Of a DNA stretch of 48,409 nucleotides, positions 22,345 through 31,058 are shown in pieces. Under the pieces are notes generated by a model. It ran no database searches and had not been told where the DNA came from. It worked only from the letters and a program-made list of their open reading frames with translations. The first letter of the stretch is position 1; each line of letters begins with the position of its first letter. The stretch lies in contig NZ_JASFDV010000056.1 of assembly GCF_030766825.1 (NCBI RefSeq), positions 1-48,409 of the forward strand, in the 5' to 3' direction. Source of the stretch: Nocardiopsis sp. CC223A (GTDB taxonomy: Bacteria > Actinomycetota > Actinomycetes > Streptosporangiales > Streptosporangiaceae). Position numbers and translations under genes: made by a program.

Positions 22345-22392
22345 CGGTCATCCCACCGGCGTGCACGACGGTGTCCGCCGGTGGGATGACCG
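22345..22392. repeat. 17-bp perfect inverted repeat upstream of the Fe-S gene
   Basis: CGGTCATCCCACCGGCG (22345-22361) is exactly complementary to 22376-22392, with a 14-base spacer. It lies about 265 bp before the oxidoreductase start. It could be a terminator, an operator for a dimeric regulator, or another small mobile remnant. Confidence 0.75.
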
Positions 22393-22657
22393 ATGCCGGG
22401 CGGTGCGGGGGAGGGGTGAAATGGGTGTATACGGTGCGAACAGGGGCATTGCATGGCCACTGCCGCGGCGCGTGTCACGGGGTGAACAGGGTGGACCCGC
22501 GTGGTTTTGTTGCGACAGGAGTCACTAGCGTTGCCCCTGCGCGGTCGGGGCTCCCCGCAGAGCCGGTGGCCGCCGCATGATTACCCGCTAGTAACATAGT
22601 TTCGACCGCCGGTGTGTGGCGCACCGGCCGACGCAGCAGGATGGGAGGCCACGGGCG

Positions 22658-24859
22658 ATGCTGTACCTGATACTGGGCATCATCACCTCGGTCCTCGCCG
22701 TGGTCGCCTTCACCATGTTCGGTCTGGCCATCCGCCAGATCGTGCGGACCGTGAACGTGGGCCGACCGGTGGAGGCCGAACGCAAGGGGCCGTTCGGACA
22801 ACGGCTCACGATGGCGATCATCGAGATCGTCGGCCACGGCAGGATGCTCAAACGGCCCTGGGTGGGTGTGGCCCACTGGTTCGTGATGGTCTCCTTCCCC
22901 CTGCTGGTCTTCACGGTCATCGAGGCCCAGGGCGAGGTCTTCGACCCGCACTTCCACCTGCCGTTCATCTACGACTGGACGATCTACGGCCTGGCCATCG
23001 AGTTCATCGCCGGGACCAGCCTCGTCGGCATCCTCGGCCTGACCACGTACCGGGTGCTCAACAGCCCCGGACGCAAGGGCCGCGCCTCGCGGTTCATGCA
23101 CTCCAAGACGTGGACGGCCTACTACGTCGAGGCGTACATCATCGGCCTGCTCATCGCGATCTTCGCGATCCGCGGGTTCAAGGTCGCCTCCGACACCTTC
23201 CCGTTCCCGGTGTGGGCCACCCCGATCTCGCACGCGGTCGGCGCGGTCCTGCCGGGCGACGCCGCGATCGCCGACCCGGCGATCGCCCTGATCGCCGCGT
23301 TCAAGCTGATCATCAGCTACGCGTTCTTCATGGTCCTGGCCATGCAGCTCACCATGGGCGTGGGCTGGCACCGGTTCCTCGCCCCGGTCAACATCTACTT
23401 CAAGCGCAACGCCGACGGTTCCCCGTCGCTGGGCGGCGCCAAGCAGATGATGAACAAGGACGGGAGCGCGCCCCTGGACTTCGAGGAGGCCGACCCCGAC
23501 GAGGACCCGTTCGGCGCGGGCAAGATCGAGGACTTCACCTGGAAGGGCCTCCTCGACTTCACCACCTGCACCGAGTGCGGCCGCTGCCAGTCCCAGTGCC
23601 CCGCCTGGAACACCGGCAAGCCCCTCTCCCCGAAGAAGGTCATCCTCGACCTCCAGCGGCACGCCTACGAGAAGGCCCCGTACCTGCTCCAGGGCATCAC
23701 CGCCGAGACCCTCGCCGAGCAGCCCGACGAGTCCCACGCCGGCGTCGACGTCCTCGCCCTCCTGGAGAAGCCGCTGGTCGGCACCGAGGAGGAGGGCGGC
23801 GTCATCCACCCCGACGAGCTGTGGTCCTGCACCAACTGCGGCGCCTGCGTCGAGCAGTGCCCGGTGGACATCGAGCACATCGACCACATCCTCGACATGC
23901 GCCGCTACCAGGTCATGGTCGAGTCCAACTTCCCGTCCGAGGCCAACACGCTCCTGAAGAACCTGGAGAACAAGGCCAACCCGTGGGGCATGTCCGAGGA
24001 CAAGCGCATGGACTGGATCGAGGAGCTGGCCTCCCAGGAGAACCCGGTCGAGGTGCAGGTCGTCGACGACAAGCTCGACGCGGACACCGAGTACCTGTTC
24101 TGGGTCGGCTGCGCCGGCGCCCTGGAGGACCGGGCCAAGAAGACCACCAAGGCCATCGCCGAACTGCTGGACATCGCGGGCGTCAAGTTCGCCGTCCTGG
24201 GCGGCATGGAGGCGTGCACCGGTGACCCGGCCCGCCGCCTGGGCATGGAGTACGTCTTCCAGATGCTGGCCCAGCAGAACGTCGAGACCCTCAACGAGGC
24301 CGGCGTCACCAAGATCGTGGCCAGCTGCCCGCACTGCTTCAACACCCTCGCCAACGAGTACCCGCAGCTCGGCGGCACCTACGAGGTCGTGCACCACAGC
24401 CAGCTGCTGGCCAAGCTGGTGGACGAGGGCAGGCTGACCCCGGTCGAGTCCATCGACGAGAACATCACCTACCACGACCCGTGCTTCCTGGGCCGCCACA
24501 ACAAGGTGTACACGCCGCCGCGCGACATCATGGCCAAGGTGCCCGGCGTCAAGACGCAGGAGATGCACCGCCACAAGGAGCGGGGCTTCTGCTGCGGCGC
24601 CGGCGGTGCCCGCATGTGGATGGAGGAGCGGATCGGCAAGCGCATCAACACCGAGCGGGTGGACGAGGCGCTGACCACCAACCCCGACACCGTGTCCACC
24701 GCGTGCCCGTTCTGCCAGGTCATGCTGGGTGACGCGATCAACGAGAAGAAGTCGCAGGGCGAGGCGAAGGAGACCCTGGAGGTCGTCGACGTCTCCCAGC
24801 TGCTGCTGCGCTCGATCAAGGGCGGCAAGCCGCAGGAGACCGAGCCCGCCGACGCCTAG
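22658..24859 (+). CDS. Membrane-anchored Fe-S oxidoreductase (heterodisulfide reductase-like)
   Basis: 733 residues. The first 240 or so form five membrane helices, beginning MLYLILGIITSVLAVVAF, related to the haem-binding NarI/HdrE type. Two ferredoxin clusters follow near residues 303 and 390 (CTECGRCQSQCP, CTNCGACVEQCPVD). The C-terminal half carries two CCG (cysteine-rich) domains with CPHCFN, FCCGAGGARMW and CPFCQ, the heterodisulfide-reductase cofactor motif. This is the family of mycobacterial Rv0338c. It probably passes electrons between the quinone pool and an unknown soluble partner. The ATG at 22658 has GGGAGG upstream; a GTG 42 bp earlier is in frame but lacks one. Confidence 0.92.
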   Translation: MLYLILGIITSVLAVVAFTMFGLAIRQIVRTVNVGRPVEAERKGPFGQRLTMAIIEIVGHGRMLKRPWVGVAHWFVMVSFPLLVFTVIEAQGEVFDPHFHLPFIYDWTIYGLAIEFIAGTSLVGILGLTTYRVLNSPGRKGRASRFMHSKTWTAYYVEAYIIGLLIAIFAIRGFKVASDTFPFPVWATPISHAVGAVLPGDAAIADPAIALIAAFKLIISYAFFMVLAMQLTMGVGWHRFLAPVNIYFKRNADGSPSLGGAKQMMNKDGSAPLDFEEADPDEDPFGAGKIEDFTWKGLLDFTTCTECGRCQSQCPAWNTGKPLSPKKVILDLQRHAYEKAPYLLQGITAETLAEQPDESHAGVDVLALLEKPLVGTEEEGGVIHPDELWSCTNCGACVEQCPVDIEHIDHILDMRRYQVMVESNFPSEANTLLKNLENKANPWGMSEDKRMDWIEELASQENPVEVQVVDDKLDADTEYLFWVGCAGALEDRAKKTTKAIAELLDIAGVKFAVLGGMEACTGDPARRLGMEYVFQMLAQQNVETLNEAGVTKIVASCPHCFNTLANEYPQLGGTYEVVHHSQLLAKLVDEGRLTPVESIDENITYHDPCFLGRHNKVYTPPRDIMAKVPGVKTQEMHRHKERGFCCGAGGARMWMEERIGKRINTERVDEALTTNPDTVSTACPFCQVMLGDAINEKKSQGEAKETLEVVDVSQLLLRSIKGGKPQETEPADA

Positions 24860-24861
24860 CC

Positions 24862-24913
24862 GTCGGACCGGCTCGTCGGCCTGGCCTGTCGGACCGGCTC
24901 GTCGGCCTGGCCT
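24862..24913. repeat. 26-bp tandem duplication after the Fe-S gene
   Basis: GTCGGACCGGCTCGTCGGCC at 24862 and its following six bases are repeated exactly at 24888 (period 26). Weaker GTCGGCCCGG units continue to about 24950. It begins two bases after the stop region. Confidence 0.85.
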
Positions 24914-24960
24914 GTCGGCCCGGCCTGTCGGCCCGGTCCGTCGGCCGGACCCGGTCTCCG

Positions 24961-25020
24961 GGGGCGCCCACCTCGCGGTGAGCACCCCCCAGGGGGCGCT
25001 CACCGCGAGGTGGGCGCCCC
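24961..25020. terminator. Bidirectional terminator with 23-bp perfect stem
   Basis: 24961-24983 is exactly complementary to 24998-25020. The stem ends both convergent genes. Its right arm contains the last codons and stop of the DUF998 gene, so the arm is partly coding. Confidence 0.88.
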
Positions 25021-25674
25021 TTCCGTCTTCTCCGAGCGGAGCAGCAGCAGGGCCAGCACGGCGATCCAGGTGAACCCGACCAGAAGGGACGCCCGCTGGT
25101 AGAGGCCGCCCACGGCGACCAGGCCCGGACTCTGCTGGAAACCGGCGCTCGCCCACATGAAGCAGCCGAAGAAGGCGACCGCGGTGAGCACCGAGTACCC
25201 GGCCACCACCCAGCGCCGGTCGGACAGGGCCCGCAGGGCGTAGAGCACACAGGCCAGCGGCAGCCCGAAGAAGAACAGCGCGGACGCCGCGTCGTGCAGG
25301 ATGCCCAGCGGCGTGTAGACCAGCTCGTGGGGGGTTCCCGGCGGATAGCCGCTGACCGGGTCGCTGCGGAACAGCCCGGCGCCGATCAGGCCGATGCCGC
25401 ACAGACCCAGCAGCCACGGGACGGGCCCGGTGCGCCCGGTGCGGCCGGTACGGCCCAGCTCCCGCCCGGCGCCGACCGCGAAGGCCGTGAGCAGCGCGCC
25501 GGTGAGCAGGAAGTTCAGCACCTGGACCCCGCCCGCCCCGGTGAGCGCCAGTGAGCTGACCGGGTGCCGGGCCAGGGAGTATTCGGGGCGCAGCAGGCCC
25601 GCCAGGGTGGACACCGCGAGGAAGAGGGGGCCTGCGGCGACCCCGCACCACAGAAGTCCGCGGTTGGGTGACAT
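25000..25674 (-). CDS. DUF998 family membrane protein
   Basis: 224 residues with six or seven membrane helices, of the DUF998 family: the RPEYSLARHPVSSLALTG start and a FRSDPVSGYPPG loop are characteristic. Function not established. Start at 25674 is chosen because AAGGA sits seven bases upstream; the ATG at 25680 would overlap it. An Arg/Thr/Gly-rich GRTGRTGRTG stretch in a loop is a small in-frame repeat. The gene ends inside the terminator stem it shares with the convergent Fe-S gene. Confidence 0.82.
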   Translation of the reverse strand: MSPNRGLLWCGVAAGPLFLAVSTLAGLLRPEYSLARHPVSSLALTGAGGVQVLNFLLTGALLTAFAVGAGRELGRTGRTGRTGPVPWLLGLCGIGLIGAGLFRSDPVSGYPPGTPHELVYTPLGILHDAASALFFFGLPLACVLYALRALSDRRWVVAGYSVLTAVAFFGCFMWASAGFQQSPGLVAVGGLYQRASLLVGFTWIAVLALLLLRSEKTEGAPTSR

Positions 25675-26250
25675 GGACATCCTTCGTCGTCGTGGACAGG
25701 GCACCACCTTAGGCTCGGCCCCGCCGGACCGGAAAGTCCGGTCGCGGTCGTCGGTCGGGTCCTTCCGGGCCCCGGGTGGGAACTCCAAATAACGGACTGT
25801 TTACGGAACGGTCGGGTGCAGGTCCGTATATCCGGAACTGTGGAAAGGCCGAAAATCCCGTCCGGACACCCGGAGCGGCGGGGCCCGGCGGGCCGGGAGC
25901 GGGTTCCGCGGTTATTCCTCCCGTGCGCTTCGAGCAGGGGAATCCCCCATCGGATATCACTTCCTGAGAAAAGATCACGCGGAGCCCGGAAAAGGAGGGA
26001 GTTCGCACCCCACGCACCCCGTTCTTCGTGTAGAACTCTTACCAGCACCCCCGACCGGGCGCCCGGCGCCCACCCGGGGTGTTGCCGCCCGTACGCGGTG
26101 AGGAAGGGGCGCGTGCGGGCGGCACCCCTGTGCCCGGGGCCGGAATCCATGGCACATGACATCTGTCATCGTCGGCCTCGGTGGATTCCCACACGCGATC
26201 GGTGACAACGGCGTCTGTGGTCCCGGCTCCGGTTCCGGGAATCTGGAGCC
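25675..26250. other. Divergent intergenic region before the ABC transporter
   Basis: About 575 bp with no credible gene. Locally richer in A/T around 25785-25850 and 25960-25980, which may mark promoters for DUF998 and the transporter. The clearest signal is the palindrome at 26157-26168. Confidence 0.5.
26157..26168. promoter_or_regulatory. TGACA-N2-TGTCA operator candidate
   Basis: TGACATCTGTCA, a perfect palindrome apart from its two central bases, lies 83 bp before the ABC ATPase gene. Its shape suits a dimeric NarL/LuxR-type response regulator, the kind that partners the sensor kinases encoded downstream. Confidence 0.45.
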
Positions 26251-27258
26251 ATGACGACGAGCACCGAACCCCTCCCCGACCGCACCGCCGCCGACGGCCC
26301 GGCGGTGGTCGTCCGCGACCTGCACCAGCACTACGGAAACTTCGAGGCGGTCAGGGGCATCTCCTTCGAGATCCGCCCCGGCGAGCTGTTCGCCCTGCTG
26401 GGCACCAACGGCGCCGGCAAGACCACCACCATCGAAACGCTGGAGGGTTTCCGCCGTCCCAGCTCCGGGACCCTGCGGGTGTTCGGCACCGACCCCTACG
26501 GCCAGCCCGCCGCCCTGCGCGGCCGCACCGGCGCCGTCCTCCAGGGCAACGGCCTGATGGAGGACCTCACGGTTCGGGAGTCCATCACCCTCGCCCACGA
26601 CCTGGTCTCCGGCCCCCGCGACGTCGACGAACTGCTGGCGCTGGTCGCCCTCACCGACAAGGCCCGGATCCCGGTCCGCCAGCTCTCCGGCGGGCAGAAG
26701 CGCCGCCTCATCCTCGCCCAGGCCCTGGTCGCCCGGCCCGAGGTCCTCTACCTCGACGAGCCCACCACCGGCATGGACCCCGAGGCCCGGCACACCACCT
26801 GGCGGATCATCTCCGAGCTCAAGCGGCAGGGGGTCGCGGTCCTGCTCACCACCCACTACCTGGAGGAGGCCGAGCGCCTCGCGGACCGGCTCGCCATCAT
26901 GCACCGCGGCGAGATCCGGGTCGAGGGGACCCTGGACGGCGTCCTCGCCTCCTGGGGCGACCGGATCACCTTCCGGCTGCCGGAGGAGGTCGGCACCGAC
27001 GACCTGCCCGAGCTCGCCGGGGCCGAGGCCGCGGTGGGGACCCGCGACGGGCGGCTGTGGGCCACCTACACCGTCACCGGCGCCGACGTCGAGTCGCGGG
27101 CGCACCGGGTGGTCTCCGGGCTCGTCGCCTGGTCCGCCGAACGCGACGTGGTCCTGCGCAACCTCCAGGTGCGCGGCGCCTCTCTGGAGGACGTCTTCCT
27201 CCAGGTCGCCGGTGCCGCCGACCTCGCGGACCAGTCGCACCCCGCCCGCCTCGGCTGA
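26251..27258 (+). CDS. ABC transporter ATP-binding protein (DrrA type)
   Basis: 335 residues. Walker A GTNGAGKTTT, Q-loop region VLQGNGLMEDLTV, signature LSGGQKRR, Walker B VLYLDEPTTGMD and H-loop TTHYLEEAE are all intact. A C-terminal extension of about 100 residues is typical of DrrA/CcmA exporters of drugs or lipids. It powers the permease encoded next. A short direct repeat copies its 3' end downstream. Confidence 0.93.
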   Translation: MTTSTEPLPDRTAADGPAVVVRDLHQHYGNFEAVRGISFEIRPGELFALLGTNGAGKTTTIETLEGFRRPSSGTLRVFGTDPYGQPAALRGRTGAVLQGNGLMEDLTVRESITLAHDLVSGPRDVDELLALVALTDKARIPVRQLSGGQKRRLILAQALVARPEVLYLDEPTTGMDPEARHTTWRIISELKRQGVAVLLTTHYLEEAERLADRLAIMHRGEIRVEGTLDGVLASWGDRITFRLPEEVGTDDLPELAGAEAAVGTRDGRLWATYTVTGADVESRAHRVVSGLVAWSAERDVVLRNLQVRGASLEDVFLQVAGAADLADQSHPARLG

Positions 27259-27302
27259 CGCCAGCAGCCCGCCCGCCCCCCGCCCGCCTCGGCTGACGCC
27301 TG
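27241..27302. repeat. Short direct repeat of the ATPase gene 3' end
   Basis: CCCGCCTCGGCTGACGCC, covering the last codons and stop of the ATPase gene, recurs about 39 bp downstream. A small tandem duplication before the permease start. Confidence 0.8.
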
Positions 27303-27350
27303 CGGCACGGTTCCTCGCAGCAGCCCGCCACCACCACCCGCCCGGCCGCC

Positions 27351-28148
27351 ATGGGCCCGGTGCGCCAGACGCTGCGCCTGGCCCGCACCGAGTTCACCCT
27401 CTTCGTCCGCTACAAGACCGCCTGGATGTTCCTGGGCCTGTCGCTGTTCATGTTCGTCGTCCCGATGAACCTGCCCAACGATCCCGTCCTGGGCGACATC
27501 GGCAGCGCCGACCTCGCCATGATCGCCGCGATGGGCAGCATCGGCCTGATCATCGGCATCGGCCACCCCTCGAACGTGTTCACCGCCCGCCGCGAGTCCC
27601 TCGTCCTCAAGCAGCTGCGGGTCAACGGGGTCACGCCGGGCGCGCTGTTCGGCGCGATGACGCTGCTGGTGACCGCCATGTCGCTGGCCATCGCCGTGCT
27701 GGGCGTCGGCCTGATCTACGCCAACTCCGGCTCGCTGCCGCAGGACCCGGTCATGCTGGTGCTCGCGATCACGCTCAGCGCCGTCTCCATGAGCTTCCTG
27801 GGCCTGTGCATCACCCCGCTGGTGCGTACCGCCGAGTCCGCCCAGATGGCCGCGATGGTGCCGATGATGTTCCTGCTCTTCACAGGCGGCAGCATCATGC
27901 CGACCAGCATGTTCCCGGACGCGTTCGTCGAGATGCTGAGCTTCCTGCCCTCCACCGCGGCGGGCCAGCTCGCCCAGGCCTCCTACACCGGCTACGACGT
28001 CTTCTCGGGCTATGAGTCCGCCACCCGGGCCGGGTTCGCGGAGCTGTGGGTCGCCGCTCTGCCCGCCGTCGGCCTGTTGCTGCTGTGGACGGTCCTGTTC
28101 GCCGTGCTGGCCTTCCGCACCTTCCGCTGGGACCCCCGCCAGCCCTGA
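27351..28148 (+). CDS. ABC-2 type permease (DrrB type)
   Basis: 265 residues with six membrane helices: FLGLSLFMFVVPM, then SIGLIIGIGHPSNVFTARRE followed by the LVLKQLRVNGVTP amphipathic loop of ABC-2 permeases, and a long C-terminal helix. Partner of the preceding ATPase; together they form an exporter. The ATG at 27351 lacks a clear ribosome site, and the 92-bp gap holds a duplicated ATPase tail. Confidence 0.88.
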   Translation: MGPVRQTLRLARTEFTLFVRYKTAWMFLGLSLFMFVVPMNLPNDPVLGDIGSADLAMIAAMGSIGLIIGIGHPSNVFTARRESLVLKQLRVNGVTPGALFGAMTLLVTAMSLAIAVLGVGLIYANSGSLPQDPVMLVLAITLSAVSMSFLGLCITPLVRTAESAQMAAMVPMMFLLFTGGSIMPTSMFPDAFVEMLSFLPSTAAGQLAQASYTGYDVFSGYESATRAGFAELWVAALPAVGLLLLWTVLFAVLAFRTFRWDPRQP

Positions 28149-28200
28149 CACCCGCCCGCCCCACCCGGTACCACCCGTCCCACCCGTCCCACCCGGTACC

Positions 28201-28222
28201 GCCCGCCCCGATCGGGGCGGGC
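28201..28222. terminator. Perfect 22-bp palindrome
   Basis: GCCCGCCCCGATCGGGGCGG plus GC: an 11-bp stem without loop as written. It follows the permease stop by about 50 bp, after a run of CCCACCCGT-type repeats (28158-28200). Possibly a partial terminator that lowers kinase expression. Confidence 0.6.
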
Positions 28223-28247
28223 GTTCCCCATGAGGGAGACTCGAACG

Positions 28248-29522
28248 GTGAACCAGGAGTCCCCGACCCCTTCCCCGACCCCTTCCCCGACCCCGACCGC
28301 GGCGCAGCGGCGCCACCTGCGGACGGCCCGCAGGATGACCGCATACACGGTGCTGGTGACGCCCGTGATCGTGATCCTGTGGCCCGTGATCGAGTTCGTC
28401 CAGACACGCATGCACGGGAATCCGGGATGGTCGGAGGCCGTGTCCCTGGTCCTGCTCGTCGGCGCGACCGTGTGCATGGGCCCGCTGCTGGCCGCCCGGA
28501 TGCGCGGGGAGGCGGCCCCGGACACGCGACTGTACGTCGCGTCCGTGCTCCTGACCTGGGCGGGGGTGCTGTTCCTGCGGGTCGAGGTGTACATGGTCTC
28601 CGCCCTGTCCGCCTGGCTGTCGGTGATGCTGCACCTGCACCGCGGCGGGAGGCGGCGTCCGGTGGTGCTGGCGGTGGTGACCGCCGTGATCCCGTGGATC
28701 GCCTGGCCGTTCCTCTATCCGTACGTTTCCGCCGGGTCGTTCGCGGTCACCTGGACGGGCGGGGTCGCCATGGGGATCCTCTTCTACCTGGGCTGCACGG
28801 TCTCCTTCCGGCTGTGGGACATCGTGCGCGATGCCTTCGCCGCCCAGGAGGCCAAGGCCCGGCTGGCGGTGGCCGAGGAACGGCTGCGGTTCACCCGGGA
28901 CCTCCAGGACCTGCTGGGCCGGGACCTGACCGTGCTGGCGACCCGGGCCGCGCGGGCTGAGCGGAACGTCTCCCGGAACCCGGAGGAGGCCCGTACCGAG
29001 GCCGCCGAGGTGCACGCACTGGCCCGCGACGCGCTGCGCCGGGTCCGCGCCGCGGTCAGCGGCTACCGGGAACTGGACCTGGCCGAGGAGGTGCGGTCGG
29101 TGGCGGCGACCCTGGCGGCCGACGGCACCCGGGCCACCGTGACGGGGCTGGACGGCCTGGACCCCTCTCCGGCGGAGGCGTCCCTGGCGGCCCGGGTGGT
29201 GCGCGAGGGCGGCAGCAACGTGCTGCGGCACAGCGACGCCACCCGCTGCCGGATCTCCTTCTCCCGGGACCCCGGCACCGGGCGGGCGGTGGTGGAGGTG
29301 TCCAACGACCGGGCCCGCCCGGGAGCGGACACCGGCCCCGGCGGTGTGACGGGAGGGCTGGCCGACCGGGTGCGCCGGGAGGGTGGCACACTGTCGGCGG
29401 TGCGCACGGATGAGGGCGACTACCTCCTGCGCGTGCACCTGCCCGCCGGTGCGCACCCTTCCCCTGACTCCCCCGACTCCCCCGACTTCCCTGACTCCCC
29501 CGACGCCGAGGAGGTGCGTTGA
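28248..29522 (+). CDS. Degenerate sensor histidine kinase (H to Q pseudokinase)
   Basis: 424 residues from GTG 28248, which has GAGGGAG upstream; ATG 28230 is the alternative. A Thr/Pro-rich N-terminus, about five membrane helices, then a HisKA_3-like region and an HATPase domain. Where active NarL-type kinases have RDMHDLLGH, this protein reads RDLQDLLGR: the phospho-acceptor His is Gln (codon 28905-28907) and the following His is Arg. The N-box GGSNVLRHS survives, but the first G-box is altered (NDRARPG). It probably cannot autophosphorylate. The C-terminus ends in a PDSPDSPDFPDSPD repeat. It may act as a partner or inhibitor of the next kinase. Confidence 0.85.
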   Translation: MNQESPTPSPTPSPTPTAAQRRHLRTARRMTAYTVLVTPVIVILWPVIEFVQTRMHGNPGWSEAVSLVLLVGATVCMGPLLAARMRGEAAPDTRLYVASVLLTWAGVLFLRVEVYMVSALSAWLSVMLHLHRGGRRRPVVLAVVTAVIPWIAWPFLYPYVSAGSFAVTWTGGVAMGILFYLGCTVSFRLWDIVRDAFAAQEAKARLAVAEERLRFTRDLQDLLGRDLTVLATRAARAERNVSRNPEEARTEAAEVHALARDALRRVRAAVSGYRELDLAEEVRSVAATLAADGTRATVTGLDGLDPSPAEASLAARVVREGGSNVLRHSDATRCRISFSRDPGTGRAVVEVSNDRARPGADTGPGGVTGGLADRVRREGGTLSAVRTDEGDYLLRVHLPAGAHPSPDSPDSPDFPDSPDAEEVR

Positions 29523-30736
29523 CCTTCCCCCGACGCCGAGGAGACGTGTCCGTACCCTCACCCTCCGACGGCCGACACGGCCGACACGACCGCACGATGC
29601 GCTTCGCCCGCCTGATCATCATGCTCACGCTGGGCACGCTCGCGATGCTGCTGGCGGGGATCCCCCTGTTCGGGATCGTCTTCGCCGGGCCGGTGCACGA
29701 CACGTGGCGCCCGTTGGCGGCCCTGGGCACCTCGGTGCCCCTGGCGGTGCTGGTCCTACTGCTGATGCGGGACCGGATCGACGGCCGCCGCAACCCCGAC
29801 CCCCGCCTCTACTGGGGTTCGCTCGCCCTGCTCGCCGCCACCTCCGTCCTGATCCAGGACGTGATGCTGACGATGGCCCTGTACGCCTCCTGGTGGTCCG
29901 TGGGCGTGTTCGCCGCGCCGCGCCGCCGGGGGATCCCCGTCACCCTGGCGCTGCTGGCCGCCCCGTGGGCGTTCGTCCTCGTCGGGGAAACGGGTCTCCC
30001 GCTCATCGTCCACCTGCTCTTCTGGATCGGGGCCATCATGTGGGCGCTGCTCATGGCCTCCGGTTCGATGGCCACCATCTGGCTGTGGGACATCGCCATA
30101 CAGGCGGTGGAGGGACAGGAGGCCCGGGCCCGGCTGGCGGTCACCGAGGAACGGCTGCGGTTCGCCCGCGACATGCACGACCTGCTCGGGCACAGCCTGT
30201 CGGCGCTGGCGGTCAAGGCCGAGCTGGCCGGGCGGCTCGTCGACCGGGCCCCCGAACGCGCGGAGAAGGAACTGCGCGAGGTCCACGACCTGGCCCGGGA
30301 GGCGCTGGGCCAGGTGCGCACGGCGGTCAGCGGCTACCGGGACCTGGACCTGGCCGAAGAGGTCGCCTCGGTGCGCGGGGTCCTGGAAACCGCCGGGACC
30401 CGGGTGGAGGTCACCGGACTGGCGGACCTGCTGGCGGACCTGGAGGTCCCCGGGGAGGCCACCGCACCGATCGCGTGGGTGGTGCGCGAGGGCGGTACCA
30501 ACGTGCTGCGGCACAGCGAGGCGACCCACTGCCGGATCGACTTCTCCCTGGTCCGCGGGGAGGGCGGCAGGGCACTGGTGGTGGAGATGTCCAACGACGG
30601 GGCCGGTGAGGGGAACGGCGACAAGGGCAACGGCCTGAACGGGCTGTCCGAGCGGCTGTCGGCGGTGGGCGGCGGACTGACGGCGGCGCGTACCCGTGAG
30701 GGCGGGTTCCTGCTGCGTGCCGTGCTGCCGCTCTGA
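29519..30736 (+). CDS. Sensor histidine kinase, NarL type
   Basis: 405 residues if started at TTG 29519, which overlaps the previous stop; GTG 29546 is an alternative. Several membrane helices, then ARLAVTEERLRFARDMHDLLGHS with the phospho-acceptor His at about residue 220, an intact N-box (GGTNVLRHS) and G-box GNGLNGLSERL. Paralogue of the preceding pseudokinase. No response regulator gene follows. The last 15 codons lie in the first unit of a 160-bp tandem repeat. Confidence 0.9.
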   Translation: MTFPRRRGDVSVPSPSDGRHGRHDRTMRFARLIIMLTLGTLAMLLAGIPLFGIVFAGPVHDTWRPLAALGTSVPLAVLVLLLMRDRIDGRRNPDPRLYWGSLALLAATSVLIQDVMLTMALYASWWSVGVFAAPRRRGIPVTLALLAAPWAFVLVGETGLPLIVHLLFWIGAIMWALLMASGSMATIWLWDIAIQAVEGQEARARLAVTEERLRFARDMHDLLGHSLSALAVKAELAGRLVDRAPERAEKELREVHDLAREALGQVRTAVSGYRDLDLAEEVASVRGVLETAGTRVEVTGLADLLADLEVPGEATAPIAWVVREGGTNVLRHSEATHCRIDFSLVRGEGGRALVVEMSNDGAGEGNGDKGNGLNGLSERLSAVGGGLTAARTREGGFLLRAVLPL

Positions 30737-30738
30737 CT

Positions 30739-30850
30739 TCAGCGGGTTCGGGCCGGGTCCTCGGGGGTGGAGATCAGTCCCAGTGCCCGGTCCAGTTCCT
30801 CCTGGGCCAGGCGGTGGTCGGCGTGGGCGGCGGCGATGAGCACCTCCGCG
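30739..30850 (-). pseudogene. Truncated 3' copy of the small gene (unit 1)
   Basis: The 3' part of the gene at 31059-31238, left by the 160-bp duplication. No start codon of its own; upstream it runs into duplicated kinase tail. A second such fragment occupies 30899-31010. Confidence 0.8.
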
Positions 30851-30898
30851 TACCCGTGAGGGCGGGTTCCTGCTGCGTGCCGTGCTGCCGCTCTGACC

Positions 30899-31010
30899 TC
30901 AGTGGGTTCGGGCCGGGTCCTCGGGGGTGGAGATGAGTCCCAGTGCCCGGTCCAGTTCCTCCTGGGCCAGGCGGTGGTCGGCGTGGGCGGCGGCGATGAG
31001 CACCTCCGCG
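30899..31010 (-). pseudogene. Truncated 3' copy of the small gene (unit 2)
   Basis: Same fragment as at 30739-30850, in the middle unit of the tandem repeat, with a few substitutions. Not expected to be expressed. Confidence 0.8.
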
Positions 31011-31058
31011 TACCCGTGAGGGCGGGTTCCTGCTGCGTGCCGTGCTGCCGCTCTGACT

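Larger units (their letters stand above)
20513..22657. other. Two-kilobase repeat-rich intergenic region
   Basis: No credible coding sequence between dnaK and the Fe-S oxidoreductase; all open frames here look like GC-driven chance translations. It contains degenerate 65-68-bp direct repeats (20770-20990), two stem-loops (21063-21090, 21204-21222), a 208-bp MITE-like element, a 39-bp tandem array, a second inverted MITE-like element, a hexanucleotide tract and a 17-bp perfect palindrome. Each is listed separately. Unlike its tightly packed surroundings, this is a sink for small repeats. Confidence 0.7.

Noticed and set aside
20513..22657. Intact insertion sequence or prophage remnant
   Set aside because: No transposase, integrase or phage-like reading frame; only short non-autonomous repeats.
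22475..25651. Minus-strand open frame of over 1,000 codons opposite the Fe-S gene
   Set aside because: Same reason: it opposes a gene with clear cluster motifs and overlaps the DUF998 gene in another frame.
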